DNA of 64,000 nucleotides from Rikenellaceae bacterium (GTDB lineage: Bacteria > Bacteroidota > Bacteroidia > Bacteroidales > UBA932). Every line of letters begins with the position of its first letter. Position 1 is the stretch's first letter. Location of the stretch: contig CAAGMI010000277.1 of the NCBI GenBank assembly GCA_900771005.1, forward strand, positions 19,680-83,679, written 5' to 3'. Made by a program: the position numbers and the translations under genes. The notes beneath the pieces were generated by a model. It was not told where the DNA came from. It worked only from the letters and a program-made list of their open reading frames with translations, and made no database searches. Below, in pieces: positions 30,377 to 43,888 of the stretch.

Positions 30377-31368
30377 TATTTCAGATCACGGAATTTCTCC
30401 GCAGAAATCTTTTTAGGCTTGATCGTTATGATTTCACGTATCTTGGCAAGCACTTTCTGATCTTCCACCTGCTCCTCTATCCGAGCTATCTGCTTACGGT
30501 CAGAAATAACGTTGTTGGCTGCTTCCTTTATCATTTCAGCAGGCACATTACCAATGCCGTACATGGCATACTGATATGCCACAAATGCCTCGGCTGCTTC
30601 CTGAATATCCTTATCTGTAACCTTCTGATCGAATTTCTCCATAAGTTTGCCGCGTACAAGCTGCCAACGGAAATCATCCTTGAAGGCGTCGAAATCCTTA
30701 TCGATATCCTCCTTTGAAACCTTACCGTCATTTGCTGCAAAAAGCCATCTCTTGAGGAACTCCTCAGGAAGTTCGATAGCAGCCTTCTTTACGAAATAGT
30801 CACGGATATCCTTGGTAAGTCTCCACTCAGATTCCTGCTTATACTGACCCTCAAGTCTTTCTGTAACCTCCTTGTCAATATCTTCAGCGGACTTCTCCTC
30901 CTTCTTCTCCTCATAGAACTTCTTGAGGTTGTCAGACATGGTCTTCTTCTCCTTTTCCGTTATTGTAATATCATAAGAGTTGACGGCATCCGTCTTGTCC
31001 ACCTCCACTTCAAACTCAGGAGAAAGGGCAAGGTCAAACTTGAATTTGAAAGACTCCCCGTCCTTCCAGGTGATCTCCGGCTGCGATTCACTAGAGAGAG
31101 GTTCTCCAAGAATATGCAGCTTCCCCTTCTTGATATATTCGTCAAGTCCGTTTGAAATAACCTCATTGACTGCTTCTACAAGCACCTGATCCCCGTATAC
31201 CCGGCGAATCATTGATTCAGGAACGTTTCCTTTGCGGAATCCCTTGAAATCAGCTGTCCTGCGAAGCTGTGAAAATTTCTTCTTTTCGATGTCAGCATAG
31301 TCTTCCTTGACTATGTCGATGGTAAGCTCAATATTAAGAGCGTCGATTTTCTTGTCTGTAAGTTTCAT
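30376..31368 (-). CDS. tig: Trigger-factor-like chaperone without PPIase domain
   Basis: 330 aa compared with about 430-450 for usual trigger factors. The ribosome-binding domain is present, with the signature as GFRKGNVPESMIRR (residues 43-56) and the YGDQVLVEAVNEVIS helix. After the N-domain (to about residue 130) the chain passes through a charged stretch (TEKEKKTMSDNLKKFYEEKKEE) straight into the helical C-terminal chaperone domain (ELPEEFLKRWLF). The FKBP-type PPIase domain is missing. It should still bind nascent chains at the ribosome exit. Only 9 nt downstream of the 7TM-HD gene. Confidence 0.87.
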   Translation of the reverse strand: MKLTDKKIDALNIELTIDIVKEDYADIEKKKFSQLRRTADFKGFRKGNVPESMIRRVYGDQVLVEAVNEVISNGLDEYIKKGKLHILGEPLSSESQPEITWKDGESFKFKFDLALSPEFEVEVDKTDAVNSYDITITEKEKKTMSDNLKKFYEEKKEEKSAEDIDKEVTERLEGQYKQESEWRLTKDIRDYFVKKAAIELPEEFLKRWLFAANDGKVSKEDIDKDFDAFKDDFRWQLVRGKLMEKFDQKVTDKDIQEAAEAFVAYQYAMYGIGNVPAEMIKEAANNVISDRKQIARIEEQVEDQKVLAKIREIITIKPKKISAEKFRDLK

Positions 31369-31377
31369 ATCTGTGAA

Positions 31378-35374
<3,997 letters not shown>

Positions 35375-35384
35375 CTAAATCTTA

Positions 35385-35392
35385 CAAATTTA
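35385..35392 (-). promoter_or_regulatory. -7 promoter box (TAAATTTG) of gyrB
   Basis: Minus-strand TAAATTTG followed by TAAG, 25 nt before the gyrB ATG, inside the 42-nt gap to the preceding gene end. Confidence 0.65.
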
Positions 35393-35401
35393 CTAAATCT
35401 T

Positions 35402-37012
35402 TTACAAATTCAGGGTAATTCCACCCGTAAAATTGATACCCTTTTCAACATATCGAGGGAGTCTCTGTATAGTCATGTTAAGGAGATTCCCGCCCTTTGC
35501 CCACACGGAGAACCTGTCCGAGATCCTGTACTCCGCGAACGCCCCAAGATCAGCGAAAGCCGAAATCAGACCGCGGGCTGTGGCCCCGTCACATGAGACT
35601 CCGATATATATACGCTTCCTGATATTATATACGGCCGAAATGTCCCCGCTGAACATAGGGAGGTCGAAATAATCCTCAGAAGCAGGAAGCGAGGTCTTGC
35701 GGAAGTTCGCTCCTGCGAGAACCTCAACCCTTTCGGACTTCCAGCTCAGGGAAGCATCCGCATACACCATATTGTAGTCGAGGAAAGTCACAGTCGAGCT
35801 GAAAGACGGTTCCCGCACGACGGAAGCAAGAGGAGCGTTTCCGTACACTGCATAACCTCCTTTGAGATTGTACTGGAAATGGCTTCCAATATGGCCCTTG
35901 AACCCGGCATATGCATCAAACTTTCGTTCCGTAACGGCATTCACCTTATCGGTATATGATATGTTGAAACGGTGATATTCATCCTTGAAACCGTTGTACG
36001 AATTTAGTTTCTGTCCTCCCGTCAAACCGGCGAACACATCCAGTCCTCCATCCAGCAACGAAAGATTCATTTCAACATCCGGATGAATCCTGAAGGATTT
36101 CCCGGCATAGGACAGTTTCGCGCCCGCATTGACTGAAAACATTCCCAAGAGAAGGTCAATCCGAGGGAAAGCCTGCACGAAAGTGCTGTTCTGTACGGAT
36201 ATTCCGGAATATATGTCATGTCTGGCATCCACATCGACAAGAATCCTGTATTTCCCCTTCAGCACCGATCCGATGGTAGCATCAAGACCGAAGGACTGCT
36301 GCATGACGTCGATTGGCTCGAAACGATGGTCAAGCCTGTCTGCGCCTATTTCTGCGGACAACACCACATCGTAAAGAAAATACGAGGACATCCCCGGAGT
36401 GGATTTTATGCCAGCCTTCAGCACTCCGGAGTGATACAGTGACGGCAAAAGTCCGTCATCATTGTACAATCCCTTATAATCCGCATTGAGAGAGACGAGT
36501 AACGAGCCGGCGTTGAGAGAACCTTCGACTCCGAATTTTTCGGCAAGGTCATACCCCTTGTGAAGCGATCCCCTGATTATTTTCATACTCTCAGCGGCAA
36601 CGTCCCAATAATCGCCGTAATAACCCTGCAGATCCTGATGGACACTCATCGCGAAGTTACCCTTCATCTTCGGAGAGAACACCGCCTGGAACACAGGATA
36701 AAGACTGTATCCCGCTCCTGCATTGAGATAGAGCACGCGTCCGTCGTATGGTTGTGCTTCAGGCACGACACGCACTGTGTAGGGTACAAATTCATAAGCC
36801 CCCCTGTAAGGCGAGTCAAATACGGAATAATCGAAGTCATAGTCAAACTTCAATGCTGAATCAGGCACGTTGACAGGGACATTCTGCTTGGCAAAATCGC
36901 CAACGGAAGAGCTGTAACTGTTTGTCACCTGCACCTGGGCATTGATATTCTGCGCATTCGCTGAAAAGACTGCAATTAAGAATGCAGCTGCCGACGTTAT
37001 ATATTTCCTCAT
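35402..37012 (-). CDS. Putative outer-membrane beta-barrel protein
   Basis: 536 aa with a signal peptide (ITSAAAFLIAVFSANAQ). The sequence alternates short beta strands with aromatic girdles (GRVLYLNAGAGYSLYPV, FQYNLKGGYAVYG, VEVLAGANFRK) and ends ...NFTGGITLNL with hydrophobic alternation, as in barrel proteins. Near the C-terminus FSVWAKGGNLLN and GINFTGGI resemble the last strands of TonB-dependent receptors, but no plug or TonB box was found. Translationally coupled (4 nt) to the large TPR protein upstream; the pair probably acts together at the outer membrane. Specific role unknown. Confidence 0.7.
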   Translation of the reverse strand: MRKYITSAAAFLIAVFSANAQNINAQVQVTNSYSSSVGDFAKQNVPVNVPDSALKFDYDFDYSVFDSPYRGAYEFVPYTVRVVPEAQPYDGRVLYLNAGAGYSLYPVFQAVFSPKMKGNFAMSVHQDLQGYYGDYWDVAAESMKIIRGSLHKGYDLAEKFGVEGSLNAGSLLVSLNADYKGLYNDDGLLPSLYHSGVLKAGIKSTPGMSSYFLYDVVLSAEIGADRLDHRFEPIDVMQQSFGLDATIGSVLKGKYRILVDVDARHDIYSGISVQNSTFVQAFPRIDLLLGMFSVNAGAKLSYAGKSFRIHPDVEMNLSLLDGGLDVFAGLTGGQKLNSYNGFKDEYHRFNISYTDKVNAVTERKFDAYAGFKGHIGSHFQYNLKGGYAVYGNAPLASVVREPSFSSTVTFLDYNMVYADASLSWKSERVEVLAGANFRKTSLPASEDYFDLPMFSGDISAVYNIRKRIYIGVSCDGATARGLISAFADLGAFAEYRISDRFSVWAKGGNLLNMTIQRLPRYVEKGINFTGGITLNL

Positions 37013-39927
37013 AGCTTTGCCATTCTTTGTTTAACTGATTCGTGGATGCCGTCATCCGTCGGTTCGTATCCGTCAAGGATACTCTGATAAGTAGCCTTTG
37101 CCTGATCCGAAAGGCCCTTTTCAGAGAAGGTGTCACCAAGGGCCACAAAGGCCCTGGCCAGCCAGTAGGACTGATCTCCGGAATTCTCCGCAAAACTAAA
37201 CACAGCGGCTTCCACTCCGTCAAAATCGCCTCTGTCAAACATATCCTGAATGATAAGATAATTTGCTTCTGCGCCCTCGGAAGTAGACCCGAAAGCCTTC
37301 AGATCATTGAATACGAGGAAGGCCTCGGTCCTGCGGGATGATCCCATCAAAGACTTTGCCCTGACATATTTTGCCTCACGAAGGATATCGTCATTGAATT
37401 TAGTTCCCTGATCAAGCACGACGCCGGAAGCGGAAATGGCCTTCTCATAATCCTTCATCCTGTATGCGGACCTCATCATGCCCAGACCGGCGGCATCTTT
37501 GTTCGCATCAAGTTTTGCAATATCATACAATCTTGAATATCCGTCATATGCATCGGCAAAATGCTCCAACTCAAATGACATGCCTGCGTATGATATAAGG
37601 GCGGCTTCTGCAAAGGACCCGTCTGACGAGAGCCTGACTGACTCGTTGTAGGCATCGCACGCCTTTTCTTTCTCACCCAGCGATCTGTAGGATTCTCCGA
37701 GATAGAAATAGGCCTGTGCCCGATCCGCACCTTGCGGATACTCGGAAAGATATTTGTCAATTGACACTATGGCCTGAGAGAAGTTGGCGGCAAGGAAAAG
37801 CTGCTCCGCCGTATTGAAATACATTTTTTCCTTTTCCGACGCGCTCTTGTCCGCTGCCAACCTGTTGCTTTCAACGTATTCAAGGTACTTGTCAGGCTGT
37901 TTCATCTTCTGATAAATGGACTCTATCGCCATCAGCGCCTCGTCGGCATATTCCGTTCCCTTCATCATTGAGACCACCTGCTTGTAATATTCCAAAGCCT
38001 GTTCATACTTTGCGCCGTTCCTGTAGACCATACCCAGTCCTATCAGAGCCTTGGCGACATACGAACTGTCGGATGCGGTCTCCCTCAATTTAGTGAATGC
38101 CGACACGGCTTCATCCGACTTCTTGACGTCCAGATAAGACCTGCCGAGTTCATACAAGGCGTCACCGTACATCGGAGCATCCGGGCTGGCTTTCAGAACC
38201 GTTGAAAGGGAAGACACCTTTTTAGCCTTGGAGCCGACGAGTCCATATGCCAGACCCTGCCTGTAATACGGGTAAACGTTATTTACGTCAGGGTATGCAT
38301 CTATCACGTTCTGATATGACTGAACTGCCGCCTTGTAATTTCTGGCAGCGAAATCGCAATCGGCGCGTCTTACCATCGCATCCTCACGGAAGGATGCCTT
38401 TTCGGAAGCCGCATACTTGTCGAACCACTTTGATGCGGAAACAAAATCATCCTGCTTGAAATAGCTGTAGGCTATATTGTACGGAAGGGCCTTACCTTCA
38501 TCCTGATTGTCCAGAGCAAGGAGATTGTAAAGGTCCGTATAGACCTTTGACGCCTCCTTATAGTCCCCTGTCCTGTAATAACACTCCGCAAGCCAGTATC
38601 GTGCAAGCTGGTTGAAACGGTCCTGCTTCCCCTGATAGAAGGACGCTGCCCTCAGACAAGGGATGGCATCCCTGTACGCCCCGCTCTCCATCAGCTGAAC
38701 CGCACGCAGATAATTGGCTTTCATATAATTGCCCTTCATCTCAGGATCAAGTTCATCAATATTGTCATATGCTTCCACGGCAGAGGCATAGTCTCTCCTG
38801 GACAAAGCCGCAAGCGCCATATAACCGTAGATCTGCTCCCCCCGCCTGGTCGTGGAATATTTCCTGATATACGATTCGAACCCCGAAGGATCCTGATTCA
38901 GGTCGAATGCCATCTTCGCATAATTCAGGAAAGCATCCTCCTGTATCGCAAGGTCATAGGTAAGCTCACTGGCAGCCTTGAACGCGTCAAGAGCCGCTAC
39001 CCTGTTCTTTGTCTTGATGTATGCATTCCCGAGATGATATTCGGCTATCTGTCCCAAAGAATCGGTCCTGTCCGTCATCTTGCTGAAGTTCTCGACGGCA
39101 CCGGCGAAATCATTCACGGCATAAAGGACCGAACCCGCATAGAAATAGTCCGAACGGGTCATGTTTTCCTTCGACGTAAGGTCATAATAAGAACGTGCCT
39201 TGTCCTTGTCCCCTTTGACGAGATAAGCCTCGGATATCATTCTTGCTACATTGGCCTGCATCTCCGAAGGAATCTTGTCAAACAGCCTTTCCCCTTCGGC
39301 AATCACATAGTCATAATCCTTCAGCATAAAATGGCTCTCGATGAGATAATAATCCGAAAGCTGCTCAAAACGGGGGTCGGTGGCGGAAAGTTCAAACCAT
39401 TTCACTGCATCCTCAAACTCACGTTCCGTGTAATCCATAAAGCCCATGGCATAACGGGACGGGGCGCTGAGCTCGGTGAAGCCGCGCCTCTCCACCTCGG
39501 AAAAATACTTGCGTGCCTCTTCATAGTGACCGAGGGCATAGTTGCAATACCCTTTCCGGAACACATACGGCGTACGCTGATATGAATCCAGGGCAGTTTC
39601 ATCCACACTCTCAAGACGGCTGAGAGCCTCGGCATACACCTGGGAATCGAACAGATTCTGGGCATACTGATAGTATATCATATCGGACAGCGAAGACCCG
39701 GTATATTTTTTTTCATATGCAGAAAGGAGCGCTTCGGAATCATCCGATTTCATCTTCAATGCACACAGAAGTTCATATCCGTCGCTCATCGCGTCATCCG
39801 GCAGAGCGGCGAACATGACCCTGGCACGTTCATACATCCCTGCATCGAAAAGTTCCAGCGCCTGTCTGTATTCAGGAGAAATGCCCATCAATACGGACAG
39901 AAGGATTGCTGCTATTCTGACTCCCAT
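37009..39927 (-). CDS. Large secreted tetratricopeptide-repeat protein
   Basis: 972 aa made almost wholly of TPR-type helix pairs. Recognisable repeats include ALGHYEEARKYFSEVERRG, YRTGDYKEASKVYTDLYNL, FAARNYKAAVQSYQNVIDAYP, YEQALEYYKQVVSM and FANLY-like units to the end. The N-terminus (MGVRIAAILLSVLMGIS) is a signal peptide or anchor. The spacing resembles BamD/YbgF-like periplasmic scaffolds. The next gene is a predicted outer-membrane barrel (4-nt overlap), so it may assist that barrel or an envelope complex. No enzymatic domain is visible. Confidence 0.85.
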   Translation of the reverse strand: MGVRIAAILLSVLMGISPEYRQALELFDAGMYERARVMFAALPDDAMSDGYELLCALKMKSDDSEALLSAYEKKYTGSSLSDMIYYQYAQNLFDSQVYAEALSRLESVDETALDSYQRTPYVFRKGYCNYALGHYEEARKYFSEVERRGFTELSAPSRYAMGFMDYTEREFEDAVKWFELSATDPRFEQLSDYYLIESHFMLKDYDYVIAEGERLFDKIPSEMQANVARMISEAYLVKGDKDKARSYYDLTSKENMTRSDYFYAGSVLYAVNDFAGAVENFSKMTDRTDSLGQIAEYHLGNAYIKTKNRVAALDAFKAASELTYDLAIQEDAFLNYAKMAFDLNQDPSGFESYIRKYSTTRRGEQIYGYMALAALSRRDYASAVEAYDNIDELDPEMKGNYMKANYLRAVQLMESGAYRDAIPCLRAASFYQGKQDRFNQLARYWLAECYYRTGDYKEASKVYTDLYNLLALDNQDEGKALPYNIAYSYFKQDDFVSASKWFDKYAASEKASFREDAMVRRADCDFAARNYKAAVQSYQNVIDAYPDVNNVYPYYRQGLAYGLVGSKAKKVSSLSTVLKASPDAPMYGDALYELGRSYLDVKKSDEAVSAFTKLRETASDSSYVAKALIGLGMVYRNGAKYEQALEYYKQVVSMMKGTEYADEALMAIESIYQKMKQPDKYLEYVESNRLAADKSASEKEKMYFNTAEQLFLAANFSQAIVSIDKYLSEYPQGADRAQAYFYLGESYRSLGEKEKACDAYNESVRLSSDGSFAEAALISYAGMSFELEHFADAYDGYSRLYDIAKLDANKDAAGLGMMRSAYRMKDYEKAISASGVVLDQGTKFNDDILREAKYVRAKSLMGSSRRTEAFLVFNDLKAFGSTSEGAEANYLIIQDMFDRGDFDGVEAAVFSFAENSGDQSYWLARAFVALGDTFSEKGLSDQAKATYQSILDGYEPTDDGIHESVKQRMAKL

Positions 39928-39950
39928 AGGTTATTGTGTTTATAATCTTA

Positions 39951-39958
39951 CAAATTTA
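39951..39958 (-). promoter_or_regulatory. -7 promoter box (TAAATTTG) of the TPR-barrel operon
   Basis: Minus-strand TAAATTTG followed by TAAGATTA, 23 nt before the ATG (39927). Almost identical to the gyrB box and its downstream bases. Confidence 0.65.
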
Positions 39959-39972
39959 CTCAAAATTCTCTC

Positions 39973-39980
39973 TATATTTG
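39973..39980 (+). promoter_or_regulatory. -7 promoter box (TATATTTG) of ftsE
   Basis: Plus-strand TATATTTG, 30 nt before the ftsE ATG (40011), and 14 nt from the opposing TPR-operon box; a divergent promoter pair. Confidence 0.65.
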
Positions 39981-40010
39981 TAGTCAACAAGTATAAAAAA
40001 TCAACTTTTT

Positions 40011-40706
40011 ATGAGCCCTATCATCTCTTTTGAAAACGCCGACATCCTCAACGGGGAGAACGTAGTGATATACGACCTCAACATGCAGATATTCAAGGGA
40101 GACGTGGCTTATATCGTAGGCAAGGTAGGCACGGGAAAGACATCCATAATCCGTACCATAATCGCCGAAAATCAACTGAAAAAAGGAGAAGGGAACGTTT
40201 GCGGATACAACCTCCGCACGATTACCGAAAAAGACATTCCTTTCCTGCGCAGGAAACTTGGAATAGTGTTCCAGGATTTCCAGTTGCTTATGGACAGAAC
40301 CATATCTGAGAATCTTGAATTCGTCCTCAGGGCCACGGGATGGAAAGAAGGGACGGACAGGAGGATAAACGAGGTGCTTGAAGCCGTTGGAATGGGGCAC
40401 AAAATACACAAGATGCCGCACCAGCTGTCCGGAGGAGAGCAGCAGAGAATTGCCATTGCCAGGGCGCTTCTGAACGATCCGGAAGCTATCATAGCAGACG
40501 AGCCGACGGGGAATCTGGATGCCGAGACAGCTGAAGGGATTCTGCAGCTGCTTAACGGGATAAACAAGGAGAAGGGGACGTCAATAGTGATGGTCACCCA
40601 CAACAGGTCCATATTCGAGAGCCACCCGGGAAGGGTTTTCGCCTGCAAGGACGAATCCTGTCACGAGATTCAGGACGAGGTCATAGACCTCTCACTTACG
40701 GTCTGA
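40011..40706 (+). CDS. ftsE: Cell-division ABC ATPase FtsE
   Basis: 231 aa. Walker A GKVGTGKTSIIR, Q-loop GIVFQDFQLLMDRT, signature LSGGEQQRIAIARALLN, Walker B AIIADEPTGNLD, switch MVTHNR. The VFQDFQLL and LLNDPEAIIADEPTGNLD wording is typical of FtsE, which works with FtsX at the divisome to control periplasmic cell-wall hydrolases. No FtsX gene is adjacent, which is common in Bacteroidota. Other MacB/LolD-type ATPases are the alternative. Overlaps the 3' end of nth by 15 nt, convergent. Confidence 0.85.
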   Translation: MSPIISFENADILNGENVVIYDLNMQIFKGDVAYIVGKVGTGKTSIIRTIIAENQLKKGEGNVCGYNLRTITEKDIPFLRRKLGIVFQDFQLLMDRTISENLEFVLRATGWKEGTDRRINEVLEAVGMGHKIHKMPHQLSGGEQQRIAIARALLNDPEAIIADEPTGNLDAETAEGILQLLNGINKEKGTSIVMVTHNRSIFESHPGRVFACKDESCHEIQDEVIDLSLTV

Positions 40707-41324
40707 GCTGACACAGTAACGCGTCAGAGGACAATCGGAACAATGCGGCCTCTGCGCAGTACAGGTATATCTTCCGAATAGAATAAGCCAATGATGGCAT
40801 ATCGGGCGGAGTTCCTCAGGGACGTGCCGCTCCAGGTCGCGCTCGACAGATTCGGGAGTACTTCCCTTCGACAGGCCAAGTCTGTGAGACACTCTGAACA
40901 CGTGAGTGTCAACCGCTATTACCGGCGCATTGTAGATAATCGACGTTACCACGTTGGCAGTCTTTCTCCCCACACCTGGAAGAGTCATCAGCGAATCCGG
41001 GTCGGAAGGGACTTCCCCACCGAAATCAGACACCAGTTTCTTCGCGAGAGCCGAAAGGTGTTCAGCCTTGCTGTTCGGATATGATATGGATTTTATCAAG
41101 GGAAGAATTTCTTCCTTGCCGGCACGGGACAGAGCGAAAGGGTCCGGATATTTCTCAAAAAAGTCCGGAGTGGTCAGATTGACACGCTTGTCCGTGCATT
41201 GAGCGGAAAGCACCACGGCTACCAGCAACTGGTAGGCGTTCTCGAAATGGAGTTCGCTTTCAGCCACCGGCACATTCTCCTTGAAATAGCCAAGGATGCC
41301 GGAATATCTTTCCTTGAGTGTCAA
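40692..41324 (-). CDS. nth: Endonuclease III (DNA glycosylase/AP lyase)
   Basis: 210 aa. Helix-hairpin-helix LMTLPGVGRKTANVV with the catalytic Lys, catalytic Asp in VDTHVFRVSHRLGL, and the 4Fe-4S cluster ligands C-x6-C-x2-C-x5-C at the C-terminus (CTAQRPHCSDCPLTRYC). Removes oxidised pyrimidines in base-excision repair. Last gene of a four-gene minus-strand operon; its ATG directly follows the stop of the mutase gene. Confidence 0.96.
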   Translation of the reverse strand: MTLKERYSGILGYFKENVPVAESELHFENAYQLLVAVVLSAQCTDKRVNLTTPDFFEKYPDPFALSRAGKEEILPLIKSISYPNSKAEHLSALAKKLVSDFGGEVPSDPDSLMTLPGVGRKTANVVTSIIYNAPVIAVDTHVFRVSHRLGLSKGSTPESVERDLERHVPEELRPICHHWLILFGRYTCTAQRPHCSDCPLTRYCVSSDRK

Positions 41325-42986
41325 TTAACTGACGAACTGCTCTTTTAAAAGTTCTATCTTCCTGTCCGCATCCTGACCGACGGCGCCGAAATAGAATTTG
41401 ATTTTCGGCTCGGTCCCTGACGGGCGCACGGATACGACATCACCATCCTCATCAAAGAACTGCAGGACATTGGATGAAGGCTGCCCGGTCTTCTCAGGTT
41501 CAAGGTAGTCAATAACCTTTACAACCCTGGATCCGCACAATTTCTCAGGAGGGTTCTGACGCATGTCGGACATAATCCGCTGGATCTCCTCCGCACCGCT
41601 GATTCCCTTTCTCACAAGAGAAACAAGCCCTTCCTTCCTGTAACCGTATTCGGAATATATCTTCTGCATCAACTGGTAGAGAGTCAGCCCATTGTCAGCA
41701 GCCCAAGCAGCGCACTCGGCAAGCATCATGCAGCTGACCTGCGCATCCTTGTCCCTGACGAACTGTCCCACATTGAAGCCGTAGCTTTCCTCGCCACCGC
41801 ATATGAATTCACCGTCAGCCTCCCTTCTCTTGACAACCTCGGCTATATACTTGAATCCGGTAAGCACGTTATAGACGGGTACGCCGAAGCTCTTGCATAT
41901 GTCCGATATCAGTTCAGTGGTGACGATGGTCTTGACGACGTACTTCCCTTCACCAAGCTTGCCAAGTTCCTTCCAGCGGGTAAGGATATAGTACGTAAGC
42001 ATCGAAGCTGTCTGGTTGCCGTTGAAAAGCACCATTTTCCCGTCATTGTCGCGAACGGCGATACCCATACGGTCAGCGTCAGGATCGGTGCCGAGCACTA
42101 TGTCCGCATTCGTCTCATCAGCTTTTTCAATGGCCAGTTTAAGAGCGGCCGGCTCCTCAGGGTTAGGAGAGACGACTGTAGGAAAATCACCGTCATTCAC
42201 ATCCTGCTGAGGTACGTGTATTATGTTTTTGAAACCCTTTCTCGAAAGTATTTCAGGCACCAGACGCACACCGCAGCCATGCAGAGGAGTATAGACTATC
42301 TTCAAGTCCGCATGCCTGCCGCAAGCCTCCGGGCTGAGGGAAAGGGACAGGAGGTCAGACAGATATCTCTCATCTACCTCCGAACCCATGATTTCGATCT
42401 TGCCGGCATTCTCCCCCGGAACGAACCTGACCTCGGAAGGATCCTTTATCTTTGCGACTTCCGCAACGATCTCCTTGTCCACCGGAGAGGTCACCTGTCC
42501 TCCGTCGGACCAGGAAACCTTATATCCGTTATACTCCTTCGGATTGTGGGAAGCGGTAATCATCACACCCGCCACGGCTCCTTTCAGACGGATGGAATAA
42601 CTCATCTCGGGAGTCGGCCTTATGCCGTCAAAGAGGAAGACATCTATACCGTTAGCTGAGAAAACGTCTGCAGTTATCCTGGCGAATCTTTCGCTGTTGT
42701 TCCTGCTGTCATAAGAGACACAGACAGACAGTTTACGGCCAGTGACGTGCTTTGTGATATAATTTGCAAGTCCCTGCGTCGCCATACCCACGGTATATTT
42801 GTTCATCCTGTTCGTCCCCACTCCCATCACACCGCGCAATCCTCCGGTTCCGAATTCCAGATTCCTGTAAAAGGCATCCTCGAGAGCCGCAGGATCCCCA
42901 TCAATCATTTTTCTAACCTCAGCTCTGGTCTGATCGTCATATCCCTCACCAAGCCAGTTGCGGGCATTAATTTCGAAATCTTTCAT
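41325..42986 (-). CDS. Phosphoglucomutase/phosphomannomutase family protein
   Basis: 553 aa alpha-D-phosphohexomutase. GTGGLRGVMGVGTNRMN near the start, catalytic Ser in MITASHNPKEYNGYKV (about residue 143), metal loop GTDPDADRMGIAV, sugar loop GGEESYGFNVG and phosphate loop RPSGTEPKIKFYFG. The length and ITASHNPKEYNGYK match the long phosphoglucomutase/phosphopentomutase branch (PgmB/PgcA-like). Interconverts hexose-1-P and hexose-6-P. Lies between the PorV-like protein (5-nt gap) and nth. Confidence 0.92.
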   Translation of the reverse strand: MKDFEINARNWLGEGYDDQTRAEVRKMIDGDPAALEDAFYRNLEFGTGGLRGVMGVGTNRMNKYTVGMATQGLANYITKHVTGRKLSVCVSYDSRNNSERFARITADVFSANGIDVFLFDGIRPTPEMSYSIRLKGAVAGVMITASHNPKEYNGYKVSWSDGGQVTSPVDKEIVAEVAKIKDPSEVRFVPGENAGKIEIMGSEVDERYLSDLLSLSLSPEACGRHADLKIVYTPLHGCGVRLVPEILSRKGFKNIIHVPQQDVNDGDFPTVVSPNPEEPAALKLAIEKADETNADIVLGTDPDADRMGIAVRDNDGKMVLFNGNQTASMLTYYILTRWKELGKLGEGKYVVKTIVTTELISDICKSFGVPVYNVLTGFKYIAEVVKRREADGEFICGGEESYGFNVGQFVRDKDAQVSCMMLAECAAWAADNGLTLYQLMQKIYSEYGYRKEGLVSLVRKGISGAEEIQRIMSDMRQNPPEKLCGSRVVKVIDYLEPEKTGQPSSNVLQFFDEDGDVVSVRPSGTEPKIKFYFGAVGQDADRKIELLKEQFVS

Positions 42987-42991
42987 ATCTA

Positions 42992-43888
42992 TCAGAATTT
43001 ATAATTCAAACTTATCCCTGCAGTCCCGTTCAAAGGATTGTTGCTGAAAAGATAAGCCAGGTTCAGCTGTATCCCGTACACCCTGACGCCAAGCCCTACT
43101 GATGCAAAATCCTCCAGAGGCGTCCCCTTGCCCATATTGTAGCCGACTCTGGCAGAAACTATTCCGGCATAAGTGTACGACGCGGCGGCAGCCAGCCGGA
43201 ATCCACCGAACATATAGTAATTTGCCTGGACTTCAGCCTTTATACCTTTTTGGTCGAAGCATACCGCTGCAAGTGCCGATGACGGCAGGGCATATTTCCC
43301 GGACACCTTCGGGCCTATGTCGGCAACTCCGGCAGATACTCCTACCGGCCCGAAATATGCCGACGCAACAGCATCAAACGCCACAGCCTGGTAATCCTGT
43401 CCGAGATAGAAGTTACTGCGGAGATATCTGGCCCGCAGGGAAATATCCACGTTCTTTGCAGCGAAGAAATCAAAGCCTGCGCCGAGAGCGAGATTAGAAG
43501 GCCTGTACTCCCCGTTTCGGACAAAAGTGGCGGTTTCATCCGTTGGAATCGTGCTTTTCATCCTGTCGACATGCATGCTGGCGGAAACACCGAAAAGGGA
43601 GTTTATGCGATATTTCACAGAGGCGTCCACGGGAGACGTAGCGACGGATGCAGTACGTTCCCACATCATATACGAAAGATTCAGATCAACCCTCTGGGAA
43701 TCCCTGACATAGAAGTCAAGATTGTCGAAAGCATCTATTCCCGCCATCGCAAGTGAAGTGGCCGTACGTGGCTGGCAGTCAAACTGCATGGCTATGTTCG
43801 CAACGCCTTCAGGCCGCAGCACCGCCTGTCCGCACACGGGCAGCGACAGGGAAAGGACGCAAAGCAGCGATATCACTCTATTTTTCAT
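42992..43888 (-). CDS. PorV/PorQ-like outer-membrane barrel protein (type IX secretion context)
   Basis: 298 aa with a signal peptide (VISLLCVLSLSLPVCGQA). Barrel-type strands follow: SVDASVKYRINSLFGVSAS-like segments, LALGAGFDFFAAKNVDISL, GIVSARVGYNMGKG, YGIQLNLAYLFS, ending GISLNYKF. Overall layout fits the FadL-related PorV/PorQ/UPF0164 group. In type IX secretion PorV shuttles cargo to the surface. The gene overlaps by 4 nt a subtilase that carries a type IX sorting domain, which supports this reading. It is shorter than typical PorV and could be a dedicated accessory barrel. Confidence 0.68.
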   Translation of the reverse strand: MKNRVISLLCVLSLSLPVCGQAVLRPEGVANIAMQFDCQPRTATSLAMAGIDAFDNLDFYVRDSQRVDLNLSYMMWERTASVATSPVDASVKYRINSLFGVSASMHVDRMKSTIPTDETATFVRNGEYRPSNLALGAGFDFFAAKNVDISLRARYLRSNFYLGQDYQAVAFDAVASAYFGPVGVSAGVADIGPKVSGKYALPSSALAAVCFDQKGIKAEVQANYYMFGGFRLAAAASYTYAGIVSARVGYNMGKGTPLEDFASVGLGVRVYGIQLNLAYLFSNNPLNGTAGISLNYKF

